Shown one piece after another: positions 24,404 through 35,620 of a stretch of DNA of 64,000 bases. Position 1 is the first letter of the stretch. Every line of letters begins with the position of its first letter. The DNA is from Rhizophagus irregularis (Eukaryota; Glomeromycota; Glomeromycetes; Glomerales; Glomeraceae), in contig NC_089454.1 of assembly GCF_026210795.1 (NCBI RefSeq), positions 1,984,001 through 2,048,000 on the forward strand, given 5' to 3'. The notes beneath the pieces are model-generated. The model was not told the origin of the DNA, did no database searches, and saw only the letters and a program-made list of their open reading frames with translations. The position numbers were made by a program, and so were the translations under genes.

Positions 24404-24757
24404 TTTACTAGAATAAGTATTTGACTATGGTCTTATAACTATTATATGACAACTTATATATTTATCTTTGATTCTTTTTGTTCTCAGAATTTGGTTCGAA
24501 ATTCGTATTAGGCTTTTATCCGATATCTGGAGTACATCATCATCATTTTTTTTGATTACAACTTGCCAAATTAAGATTTCTTATTAACCAAAAGGTTGAT
24601 ACAGGTTAATAAACAAACAAAGTCACGTGGATTTTATGATCTAATAGACTAATACGGAAATAGTATTTTTGTATTTTGCTCTGCATAAATAAACAAAATA
24701 AACAAAAACAAACAGCAGTTCTCTCTCTAACAACTAGACTTCTTAAAAACAAAAAAA
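24404..24757. promoter_or_regulatory. Divergent promoter region, Arp10 / SAP protein
   Basis: 354 bp separate the two starts. The (+) side has a leader with ctctctctaacaactag and an A-run just before the ATG at 24758. TTTTATGATC and CATAAATAAAC lie upstream, but no element can be named firmly. Confidence 0.4.
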
Positions 24758-26165
24758 ATGTCCATCACACCAGACTCTCTAAGAAATAAAAGAAAAAACG
24801 AGTTAAAAGGTATTTATGTTTCGAGGGTTCACAGAAAAAGTAACGATAATTATTTTACTATAAGTATTAATTTTATAACTCAACGTTATCTCTCATACGC
24901 TTTTAGAAATCGCTTTAGATCTAGGCTTAAGTACGAAAGGTTTACGTAGCGATCTTGAAGAGAGAATTAGGTATTCATCATTTATCAGGTCAATTGCGGT
25001 GTTGCTTATCTGATAAACGTTACTTATTTTATATTTTAACAGAATTCATTTAGAAAATGCTTCGAACGATAAAACTTCAGAATCCACTTCAAGCAAAACA
25101 CCGCGACGTTCATTCCGTAAAAAAAGTATAAGTACTATCAGAGTAAAATCACGAAGAGATAATATTCCGTCTTCCCCTAATGGAGGAAGGTTAGTATCTT
25201 TGTAAACGAATTCGTATTAATTTATGATATATAAAACTCACACATTATGTCTCAATAATTAATTTTTCTTTTTCATTAAAAAATTATACAGAAGTTCCTC
25301 AGATGAAGAAAATCAATCAGTGTCGTCGGAGAATGAAAGTAAACAGGTGATCAAACGAACAAACCTTTTCAATAAACACATAAACAATCAATTGACTTTT
25401 GAATCATCCCAACAGGATATTATCATCACGCAGACTACTTCAGAATTAGAAACAACTGAAACTGTTAATCTACGAGGCTTACCAAGTGATAATGTTTTTA
25501 AAGTTAATACTTTTCTTATTCAATTAAGAAAAGTATGTTTTTTTTTCTAAATATTTTTTTTTTTACGTTTAAGAGAACTTTTATACTTTCGTTTATTGAT
25601 TAAAATGGTAATACTTTGTTGTTTTAGAATATCTCTAATTCCACTACATTTTGTAAGGCCGTTACATGTTTGGAACTTTTAGTGTTCCTATATTGTGCAA
25701 TCGAATGGAGTCTAAAGGTATGTTTGTTTTAATTTCTGAAATAGATCGCGCAATTATTATAAACTAATGTCATCCGCTAACATATCTTTCTAAAAGATTG
25801 CATCTATTCCTATCCCAAACTTGGGCTCGGAAGAGAGTTATAACTATGATTTGCATGTACCAGACATCTTTATTTTTATTGACTGGCATCGATTCTGGCG
25901 TCCATTGATTTCTTTCATATTTTATCTAGTACTCTTACCACTGGGGTTTTCATATATCTTCAATTTCGAGCCACATCGCAATTTATACAGTCCTCTAACT
26001 TTCTCTGTTGCCCAATATGCAATTTTCATGGTCTCTGTTTCTAATTTCGATTGGGCCGAGGATGTTCGTGATTTCATTCCTGACAACTTAATTTACATGG
26101 GAGCTGGAACTGGAGCAATTTTCGCACTTTACGAAAGTATTTTGGCAAATTCAGATACAACTTAA
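24758..26165 (+). CDS. SAP-domain protein with multiple membrane segments
   Basis: Six exons (24758-24809, 24907-24970, 25043-25189, 25292-25532, 25628-25717, 25797-26165) give 320 residues. Residues about 5-40 form a SAP motif (RKNELKEIALDLGLSTKGLR then SDLEERI). A basic/Ser-rich linker follows (TPRRSFRKKSISTIRVKSRR). The C-terminal half has about four hydrophobic segments: CLELLVFLYCAIEW, PLISFIFYLVLLPLGFSYIF, SVAQYAIFMVSVSNF and LIYMGAGTGAIFALYESIL. SAP domains bind DNA, and a SAP domain joined to membrane helices suggests an inner nuclear membrane protein. It lacks the MSC/LEM-type C-terminus of Heh1/Src1 that I could recognise. Function unassigned; location is inference. Confidence 0.8.
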
Positions 26166-26832
26166 TTCCTTTTGGTCGTTCCTAAAAATTGTTCGATTGA
26201 ATCATATTTCTTGGAAATTCTTGACGAATTTTTTTTTTCATTCGTTTCCTCGCAGAATGTATCGGTTATCGGCTGTGCTTCTGCCATGCCATAGAAAACC
26301 AATTTATGTGTAAATAAAAAAATTGATTTAATTCCTCATTTGAATTTATTTTTAATTTGGTAATATTATTCAATATATATTTTCGAGTTTAAGCCATTAT
26401 TTATTTTAATTAGACACGAAAACTTTGTTCCATAGTAAAATCAAAAAAAAAAAAATGTAATGATGTAATGAATATAATAAAAGAGGTCATCAGATTTGCT
26501 ACGTTTTGGTTACAAAATGAAGACAATATAAGAATCGTAACATAACGAAAACAAAATGTAACAGGTAACGTAAATAGAAATAAAGTTATATTGTCAAGAT
26601 TTTGTATATTACAAATCATTTTACAGTGTTGCAGATCAATATACAAATGAAGAAATTCTAAGAACTCCACTTACTATATATATTCATTATCTAATCAAGG
26701 TTAAAATTTTGTGATATCTTTTTTTACAAATCAAAATCAGATCAGTCTCGAACTATCAGGTAGTCAGTTTCATAGTCGACAGCTTTTAATCATTCCCTTA
26801 GTATTCCTACCTCCCTTTTTTTTGTTTTAATA
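26166..26832. other. Intergenic: SAP gene 3' UTR and IDO promoter
   Basis: No gene is supported; the (-) open frame at 26410-26670 looks incidental. A pyrimidine-rich stretch (about 26800-26830, ending in a T-run) precedes the IDO start codon. Confidence 0.45.
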
Positions 26833-28798
26833 ATGGCTCCAAATCACAGTGCTCCACTTATTAGCGAAAATACTTTTAATGTGCCCCGCCTTGAGGATTA
26901 TGACATAAGTCCGTCGACTGGATTCCTTCCTTCTATTCCACCATTAGAATGTTTGCCTGACTCTTATTATGAACCCTGGGAAACTTTAATTTCAATGTTT
27001 CATAATTTGATGTTGGCTGGTCGTCTAAGGGAATATGTTAAAAGGGTATAGTATTGAATTAATGAATGCGCGCTTATAGTTTGAATTTAGGAGTTGCTTT
27101 ATCCACAAAAAATGCGATGAGATGGATGAGATGGTTACATGCTGATCATGATACGATGTCAATCTCTTAACTAAATGTAGCTGCCGATTTTGAAAACTGA
27201 TCGCCTAAAAACTCCAGAAGAATATCGTCGTGCTTTCTTAGTATTGTCCTTTATAGCACACGGATATGTGTGGGGAAAATATGAAACAGTCTCAGACGTG
27301 CGTAGAATAATAAAGTTCGATATTATTTGCTTTGTTTTTTTCGCTTTTTATCGCGATCTAATCCTATTAAAATAAAATTTTATCTTATATATAGAGGCTA
27401 CCAGCTAATATTGCTATACCTTGGGTAGAAGTATCAAAATATCTCGATGTCGCACCAATAATTAATCATGCTGCAGTAGTGACTTGGAATTGGAGCTTAC
27501 TATTTTCAGATGAACCGTTTAAATTAAAGTATTTATACATCTTACTCATCAAATTTATGGTAAATTGTTGAATTCCGATGAAACTTCTCTAATTAAATTT
27601 GAAATATATTTTTCTATCTTTAGTAATCTAGCTACATTAATTACGTTCTCAAACACGTTGGATGAATCATGGTTTTATCTAGTTACAACTGCTATTGAAG
27701 GGTTCGGAGGACGCGCTCTTACGAGTATTATGGCTGCAATTCAGGCTACTTATGATGGTAATAACGAAATATTGATTAATGAATTAAGAAATATCAGTTC
27801 TACCATTTTTGATATTAACAAAACCCTGCAAAAGATGTTTAAGAAATGTGATCCATATGTCTTCTACTGGAAGGTACGACCATACCTCTCCGGTTGGGAA
27901 AATGAAGATCGTTTACCAAAAGGGCTAATTTATGAAGGAGTAGATGGAAACGATGAGAATGGGAATCCAATTTATCGACGGTACATAGGAGGCAGTGCAG
28001 GTCAAAGTGCCTTAATCCAAGCTCTTGATATTGCACTTAGTGTAAAACACTATCCAACCGGTATTAAACCGCATACAAATTCTTCTTGTCCCCGCTATAC
28101 CTCATGTTCTAATGGTTACCCTCAACCACATGATATTCATCAATATGTGTCTAATGGACATACCGAACCTCAACAACCTTACCTTCATAGAATTCGACAG
28201 AATATCCCAGGTCCTCATCGTAGATTTCTTGAGGACCTTGCCAAAATAGCTGATATTCGAAATTACATAATATCTACCACCAATTATGATTCGAGCGTTA
28301 ATACTTCCTCATCAGATGAAAGCGAAGACACGTGTTTATTACGCGAAACTGATGAAGCTGATGATCTAATTAAAGCATATAACGAATGTTTGAACCAAAT
28401 GAAAGATTTTAGAAAAACACATTTAAATATTGTAAATTTTTATATCATAAAACAAGCACGCAGGGGAGGTGATCCACATTTTAATGCGAAGGAAGTGACT
28501 CCCCCCGTAGATAAAGGTAATGTATCCATATTTGTTTGTTTTCGTTCATTATTCGTTCGTTATTCGTTCGGGAAGGAGAATTATATATTTATTATTTATT
28601 TACTTAGATTTAGTAGGTAATAATGAAATAACTGCAGTGAGTAATGAGATCATAATGACCACCACTAAATCAGTGAACAATGAGATCATAACGACCACCA
28701 CTAAATCGATCGAGATTATCAAGGGTACTGGAGGAACTAATTTAATTCCATTTTTAGAACAAATGAAGGATGAAACATTAGCCCAAAAAATCCAGTAG
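26833..28798 (+). CDS. Indoleamine 2,3-dioxygenase
   Basis: Five exons (26833-27045, 27181-27297, 27395-27528, 27624-28516, 28617-28798) give 512 residues. This heme enzyme opens the indole ring of tryptophan to N-formylkynurenine, the first step toward kynurenine and NAD. Motifs are FIAHGYVWG, RLPANIAIPWVEVSKYL, VTWNWSL, FYWKVRPYLSGW, a RRYIGGSAGQSALIQ block, PGPHRRFLEDL, the proximal heme ligand in KTHLNIV (His421), and KGTGGTNLIPFLEQMKDET. It is about 100 residues longer than human IDO1. Extra sequence lies between GGSAGQS and PGPHRR (Pro/His/Tyr-rich), in a Ser/Asp-rich loop, and in a 12-residue tandem repeat near the C-terminus. The heme pocket parts look intact, so a functional enzyme is likely. 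Confidence 0.95.
28637..28708 (+). repeat. In-frame 36-bp tandem duplication in the IDO gene
   Basis: Two 36-bp units encode VSNEIIMTTTKS and VNNEIITTTTKS. They differ at 4 bases and lie just before the conserved GTGGTNL motif. The repeat is in phase and probably forms a flexible loop. Confidence 0.85.
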
Positions 28799-29226
28799 GG
28801 ATTTTTTACTTTAAAATTGTAAAGTTGCATAAAGCTAAGAATTATCTTATTTCCCTTCATCCCATTGCATCAGTAAGCTTAACAAGCTTCCTATTTAAGA
28901 TTTATCTATAACACTTATTTAAGTATTCTCGAACAACTAAATTATTTGCCAATTAATTATTTATAGATTAGTTTCTTAGTTTATATAGTTTTACAATCGA
29001 ACCAATTTATATATTTATTTCCTGATTGGAATAAATGAGTATTTCCAAAAATGGAATTTTTTATAATTCATCTAATTCATCGTAATTTATGTACATTGTT
29101 AAATCATGCGTTTTCTATTTTTTTTTTTTTGGTCAAATCATGCGTCTTTCCTGTCAAATCATATATTTTTCCTGATTTTCCCTTCTACTATAAATATAGT
29201 AAGCGCAGTTTATATAAAATCCAAGA
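28799..29226. other. Intergenic between IDO and the RWDD2-like gene
   Basis: No gene is seen. An imperfect repeat of GTCAAATCATGCGT / GTCAAATCATATATT lies at about 29130-29170. The left half is the probable IDO 3' UTR and the right half the promoter of the next gene, in the same direction. Confidence 0.45.
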
Positions 29227-30454
29227 ATGGATTCCAGTAGACAGTTGCAATGTGAAGAATTGTCTTTACTTATTGCAATGTTTGTTGATAATGAATTTCA
29301 GTGGATAGGAGATGAAAATCAAATTGAAAGTTGGAAAGTAATTATCAAAGTTAAAGTTTTCATATGTTCAATAATTAATATCGAATATCACAATTTTCTA
29401 ATTCTTTTAAATAGTCAATTATAGATAATTTTAATTTAAACCAAACAACAATACGAAATCTCGAAGAAATTCCTCAATTTCGGTTTCGATTATCTTTGGA
29501 TATAAATAACAGTTGGCTTAATGTATTTTTACCTTTAAGATATCCTAAAGTACAACCAGAATGTTATTTTTCATCAGACAATGTCAACAAACAAACGTGG
29601 ACTGAAATTAATTTTGAAATTGAAATGAAAGTCAAGGAATTAAATGCTAATGATGGTAAGTTTCTTAAATTTTCTTCCAAAAATTATTTTATTCTTTTTT
29701 TTATAATAAAAAAATTTAATTGATTATTTTTAAAGAATGCTGTATCTTTGAACTTTATCAACATACGAAATCATATTTGACTGAAAAGTTTTCGCAGTAT
29801 ACGTTATCCGACTACGATGACAATAAAAATGAAAAAGAAAAAGCATCTCTACAACTTTCGCGAATATTAATATGGACACATCATTTATTATCTTTGGAAA
29901 AACGGAAGAATATTTGTCAATGGGCTGAAGAATTAGGATTATGGGGTATTTAGATTTTCATGCAACTAATATTTATTTTAGTTTATACACAATTATTATA
30001 TTTTCGTTGTTTTATTGAAAGGATTTTCGAAACCTGGATATCCTGGAATTATTATTGTTGAAGGATTAAATGATAGAGTGCATGAATATATATCAAGGCT
30101 TAAGGTATGTAAAACTAGTGAGATCTAATTTATTTTTTTACTAACCTTTTATTTTAATTTATAAAGAGTTTGAGATGGCAGGCAATTACTGTTCGTTCAG
30201 AACAAACCGAACCACTTGATCTAAAAGAACAACATTATGGAGAACGAGTCAAACTAAGATTGGGAAGAAGCAATCCTGGAGTTACCGAATTGGAAACTAT
30301 GTCAGAAATTTCTTCAAAGTAAGCTAATAGAATATAGTTATTAATTATATTAAAGAAATATTATTTAATAATTTTTATTTAATCTAAATATAGAATGAAA
30401 AAAGCTGATTTAGAAGAAATGTTTATGTCTGCGATGAAAATCAATAAAAAATAA
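29227..30454 (+). CDS. RWDD2-like protein (RWD domain + DUF1115)
   Basis: Six exons (29227-29337, 29415-29655, 29736-29945, 30022-30104, 30167-30318, 30394-30454) give 285 residues. The N-terminal RWD domain (about 1-115) starts QCEELSLLIAMF and includes the family YP.V.PE pattern (LRYPKVQPECYF). The C-terminal DUF1115 region begins ILIWTHHLLSLEKRKNI and contains WAEELGLWGFSKPGYPGII, VEGLNDRVHEYISRLKSLRW and a short FMSAMK end. This two-domain order is that of animal RWDD2A/B, whose function is poorly known. All exon junctions keep frame. Confidence 0.9.
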
Positions 30455-31639
30455 CTCATTCTAGATTAGAATATATTTTATATTTAATAATTCGAAGGTT
30501 TTCACATACCTGGTAATTTACCTCAAATTTTCCACCTCCCCGGCCAGAAGTATAAATTCGGCCAGCATTAAGAAATTACGAGATAAGCCCACATAGTTCA
30601 AGAAATTAATCCATCAAAAATAATTAGATACAGATAATTCAGATGATCAGATCAATCTGAATTAATTGGATTATAGATCAAACCTTTATAAAAGAAGCTT
30701 TTGCATCCTATATTATTGGAACTTGAAACTTAGTCAATTAATTATTAACAATGCAAGTAAATTATTAGGGTTATAACATATATAATATTTTTATTAGGCA
30801 TATACTTCCATGTAAAATATAATGCAACCAATTAAATCACCATGACTTTTTATTAAAAGATTTTTGCCAATCTTTCTACCTTTTAAAATATTATATAATG
30901 AATATCATAATCCTTATAAATTATATATTACTTAGTATTTTTCTCATTCCTTTTTATTTTTGATGCAAAAAACTAATATACAAAAGTCCTTCTAAAAAAG
31001 AAATTCAGTCTTTTTTAATTCAATAAATGATTATTATTAAATGACTTAAATCAGAATTCTGCTTACTTATAATAAAGGTTACTATAGAAAATTGGCCTTT
31101 TACTGATAATTTTTACCTTACTTTTTTATTAAATTCTATTGATTAATTAGCTAAAAAAGGAAAAAATCATAACAATGTAACATAAAATTTCCTTTATAGT
31201 AAGATCTGCAAAGAATTTTATATATGATTTTTACCTTAAATTTGGAAGTAACTTATCTTATAAATAAGCAGATTCTCTTATAATTTGTATATATATATAT
31301 AATTTAATATTTCTTCTATAATTTAGCTAATATTAATATAATATTACTTTAATATAAAAATTGTTTGTCTAAAATATTAGAAAAATTTTATATTCATATA
31401 TTAGAACTTATATTTATAAAATTATTTAAAAAAAGTTAAAAGTTTTGGAATTAAAAAGAAGGCAATATAGTAGTAACAGATAATAAAAGTAATATAGTTA
31501 AGGCAATTAATAAATAAAATGGTATAAGTAGAGTAGTAAACTTAATATATACTTTTCAGCTTTACATACTTAAAGAATTTAAATAAATAAAACTATATTT
31601 TTAAAGATATATAAAATTAAAACAGTTTTTTGAATTACT
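30455..31639. other. AT-rich gene-free stretch at the island edge
   Basis: I see no gene and no recognisable transposon protein. From about 30900 the sequence is an almost pure A/T mixture, marking the change from the gene island to the repeat-rich region. Confidence 0.5.
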
Positions 31640-32400
31640 TAAGTAAACAAAAAAGTTAGAAGATGCTTAAAAAGAAATAATTGGACAAGAAAAATGAATA
31701 GCTAATGAAATTGGATTATTTCCTTCTATATAAAATAATAAAAATATATAAATAACAATTAATATAAAAAAATAAACCATTATTACAGAGATACTAATAT
31801 ATTAGAAATTAAAATTAGCTTTCTGGAAATGGTTAAAAGAATTAGTTATATTTAGTTTAAAAACCAATTATAAAGTAAAAAAAAAATTATTAACAATTAA
31901 TAATATTAATATTAAATGGAAATTATTTAACAAATTATTTAAAATATTAACTTCAATTGAAAGTGCTATTCAGTTTTTTGAAAGTCAAAAATTTTTTTTA
32001 AATATTATGATACATTATATTAATAATAATTACTAATTTAATCATTAATTAAATGAAAAAAATAATAAAGAAAATTTATATTTGGAAATTAAAGATAAAT
32101 TTATGGAATGTTTACTATTATTATCTAATAATAATATTAATTTTATAATTAATTTAATTAAAAAAGGAATTTATAATACTCTTTTTAAATATTGGAATAT
32201 TCTGCTAAATTTTACTTTATTAGCTAGTTTATTAGATTCTAAATCTAAAATAATATATAATTAGTCTTATAAATTACAGAAATTAGTAAAATTTTTATTA
32301 AATACAAAATATGAAAAATATAAAGATAATGATATATTATACAAATTTATCTGTCATTTTAATCATAAATTTAATTTTTTTTAAGTAGAATATTTAATTC
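31640..32400 (+). pseudogene. hAT transposase remnant
   Basis: Broken plus-strand frames read ILTSIESAIQFFESQ and then, at 32082-32264, FKYWNILLNFTLLASLLDS. This matches the hAT transposase pattern (L...L.P...AT..LSGSKYPT, then Y.SL.KYW..P....LLA..LDPR.K). Many stop codons and frame changes; ends and TIRs could not be seen. This is an old, A/T-eroded plain DNA transposon. Confidence 0.6.
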
Positions 32401-32862
32401 TTAAATATATTCAATTTATCAATTAATAATAAATTAATTCAATATTTAGATAATTTTTGCACACCTTAAATTTTTTCTAATAACAATATTTTCAAATAAT
32501 AAATTTAAAGTAGAAATAGTTAATAAAATATAGAAATTTAGAATATATCAATCTATTTAAATAAAGGATAATTTTAACATTCACTGAAGGTGAAATTCAC
32601 TGAAAGATTATATTTTACCAGAGGTGAATTTCACCAGATAAAATTGTAAAATACAACATATCATGTGACTACAAATTTTTTTAAAAAAATTTCTTAATAA
32701 ATAAAACTGAATACAAACTTGCAAAATTTTATTAACAAAAAGTTTCTTTTAAATTATAGGAAATTAATATAATTTTAATTAACTCTACACACTATTCCTA
32801 TCACCATTTATTTCAAATTATATTATTAATTTTTGCTTATTGCAATACACTCCTTTATAATG

Positions 32863-33178
32863 TACTGTACTATATCGCGGGCCATAGTACCCCCATGCAT
32901 AATACCCCCTTGAAAAATTTCATAGAATTGTATAGTACCTGAGGGGATATTTTACAATTATCTTGTGATCCAGTGATCAGATTTGAGCCATCTTTTTTTG
33001 TTTGATAGCTTTCATTGAGCTCATCAAAATAAAAAAAAGATCATTCAAATTGGACTGGTAGATCGTAAGATATTCGCAAAAAATGGAATTTTTAGGCTTT
33101 GTTTAGTACCTGGAGGTACAGGGTCAAACCCCGATTTTTGCAAGATATCCAGGGTACTGTAGCCCGCTATATACGGTA
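32863..33178. mobile_element. MITE with 26-28 bp TIRs and TA target
   Basis: The left end CTGTACTATATCGCGGGCC continuing CATAGTACCC (from 32865) is matched by the complement of the right end (CCGTATATAGCGGGC continuing TACAGTACCC, to 33176). There is one 2-bp gap and few mismatches. TA lies at both outer edges (32863-32864, 33177-33178), as in Tc1/mariner/pogo-type insertions. Length is about 312 bp, non-coding. Its central 125 bp (about 32965-33090) closely resembles the core of another MITE at 51400-51670. Confidence 0.82.
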
Positions 33179-33189
33179 GTTAAAATTAT

Positions 33190-33990
33190 TAATTAATAAT
33201 AATGTGTATTATTATAAAATTTCACAATAAACAAAAGAGTAAAATGAATAATAAAAGATAAGTAAAAAGAAATAAAATATATGATAAAAAAAAAAATGAA
33301 ATGAAACGAATAACAAAAATTAAAGGGAAGAAATAGGTAGTAAAAAATGAAAAAAAAATAATGTAAAAGATAGGAAGTGAAGTAGATGATAAAAAACCAT
33401 GTAGAAGTGAAAAGAATGATGAAAAAGAATGGATGCAAAAGTAATGCATGATGAAAAATGACGTAAAAGTAAAAAAGATATTGGCATGAGAGCGAAAATA
33501 ATAATGGAAATCAGCATGGAAGTGAAAGTGATGATGAAAAATTAGTATAAAAGTAAAAACAATGACAAAAATTGGCATAAAAGTGAAAGGAATAAATGGA
33601 TGATTGAAATCAGCATGGGAATAAAAGTGATGACAGAAATTGGCATAGAAGTAAAAGTGATAATAAAAATTGATATAGGAGTAGAAGTGATGATAAAAAT
33701 TGGTATAGAAGTGAAAGTGATGATAAAAATTGATATTGGAATAGAAATGATGACAAAATTTACAGAAAATAACATGGGTGTAAAAATGATAATAAAATTC
33801 AGCATAGGAGTAAAAAATAATGATGAAAATTAGCATGAAAGCAAAAATGATAATGGAAAATAATATATGTATAAAATGATAATAGAAATTGGCAGGAGCA
33901 AAAGAAATGATGAGAAATAGAAGGAATGATATAGAAAATGAAAAAGAAACAAATGGGAAGAAAAGGAAACAAAAAGATTATGGAAAAAAA
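33190..33990. repeat. Degenerate purine-rich minisatellite
   Basis: From about 33480 to 33870 a degenerate repeat of roughly 30-36 bp (agtgatgataaaaattggca and variants) recurs. It sits in a longer purine-rich strand tract that spans 33220-33990. It produces several long, low-complexity open frames on both strands (Phe/His/Ile-rich on -, Ile/Lys/Gly-rich on +) that are not genes. Confidence 0.75.
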
Positions 33991-34429
33991 GAAATACTGA
34001 TTAGTATCATTTTAGTAAAAGAAAATAATTGAATAAAACAGTAAAAGGCTAAAGCCATTTAAATTATCATTATCCAAAGAAGAAAAGTTAGCAAAGTAAA
34101 GTAACAAAAAAGAATAAAAAAATTCAAGTTGTTTTGGAAATAGTACTTCTGAAAAAGCAAAAACAAAAAATATATATAAAAAATATTTTGCGTAATACAA
34201 ATTCATCTGGTAAATTTTACTGGAACAAAATTTAAAATTTTTAATACATTGCAGATTATAGCAAAATTCATCAAAGGTAAATTTTAAATTAATTCTTAAA
34301 TAAAAATTTATTTTTAATTTTATTATTACATTAAAGGTAAATTTAGATTTAATACCTCTCGTATAATACTTAAATCTAATCTTTTATGATGCAATATACA
34401 TAAATTTCACAGAAAAGAAAAAAATTATA
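33991..34429. other. AT-rich gene-free stretch before the nested LINE cluster
   Basis: No gene is seen. AAGGTAAATTT recurs three times between about 34273 and 34345 in degenerate surroundings. Confidence 0.45.
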
Positions 34430-34819
34430 TCTTAAATTTAATTGGTTTTTTTTTTTTTTTTTTTTGTAAAGGCATGATCATGTTTATTGATAATAATGTT
34501 AAAGTAATACAATATATTTACAAAAGTAAAATAAAATAAGGTATTCTAAATAAATTTAAACGTTATTAATATACTGCTCCTTTTAAAGGAAAAGACCGAC
34601 CTGTCACCTTAAGATCAAAGGTGACTTGTCATGAAAGACTTAAAAATTTGACCAATGACCTCCTTTATCAAACATTAAGCTATTCCATAGCTCCCAATAT
34701 GAACTTACTATTTTGTCTAATTTATTGTAATTTATTGGCCACTAATTTAGATTTGTTGACCGACTTTTTTATCTTTACATTAATCCCTTTCTGATGTTCT
34801 AAATCAGCTAATTTAACAT

Positions 34820-35445
34820 TCCTATACTATACATGAAGTTGAAATTAAAGCCCAAAAGTAGAAATATTTCGACTTGGGAAGGTCAAAAGTTGAAATTAAA
34901 GTCAAAATGGTTGAAATTACATCATAGTCATGTGATTTTTATAATTATAATTTAATATAAAATTTTAAACGTGAATAACTCCGTCAATATTAATGCTACA
35001 AATATGAAATACATATCATTGGAATCCTCTCGATGAGCTGAATCCAACCGCGTAAAGATCATAAAAATCGAATCACTGGATGCGGAGTTCGCTAACTTTG
35101 AATTTTAAAATTATTGTTTACTATAAAAATTATAAGACTATTTAATACCAAATTTTAAACGTGAATAACTCCGTCAATATTGATGCTACAAATATGAAAT
35201 ACATATCATTGGAATCCTCTCGATGAACTGAATCCAACCGTGTAAAGATCATAAAAATCGAATTACTGGATGCGGAGTTCATTAACTTTGAATTTTAAAA
35301 TTATTGTTTACTATAAAATCATATGACTATGACGTAATTTTGACTATTTCAACTTTTGGAGGGGCTCAAGTCAAAATCATTTCGACCATTTTGACCATTT
35401 CGGAGGTCAAAATTAACCAATTTTGGTTTCATGTATATCCTATAC
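34820..35445. mobile_element. Inverted-repeat element, 610 bp, with 8-bp target duplication
   Basis: The direct repeat TCCTATAC (34820-34827, 35438-35445) bounds an element (34828-35437) whose ends both read TATACATGAA inward. They form long, imperfect TIRs of about 110 bp that finish in CGTCATAGTCATATGATTTT and its relatives. The middle is a head-to-tail duplication of about 190 bp (34961-35150 and 35151-35310, few mismatches). It is non-coding. It interrupts the LINE at 34447-37796. The 8-bp duplication suggests hAT-like (or Mutator-like) mobilisation. Confidence 0.85.
34961..35320. repeat. 190-bp head-to-tail duplication inside the inverted-repeat element
   Basis: Two copies start AATTTTAAACGTGAATAACT at 34961 and 35151. 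They share ATTGGAATCCTCTCGATGA and GAATYACTGGATGCGGAGTT, with about 8 differences. A diverged relative lies at about 42430-42541. Confidence 0.9.
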
Positions 35446-35620
35446 TCCCATATAAAAATTTTGAAGTCAAAAATCAATTTGTTAACCAAATCATCTAATA
35501 ATCTTATCCTGTCTTTATCTAATATTCTATAACTTGTAAATAAGTTAACTAAATCAACATATATAAAACCTTTTGCTAACATAGACAAATTATATGCCTT
35601 ATTGAAATCCCAAATCTTAC

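Noticed and set aside
33193-33836. Long open frames on both strands (up to 204 residues)
   Set aside because: They are by-products of a purine-rich minisatellite: Phe/His/Ile repeats on one strand and Ile/Lys/Gly repeats on the other.
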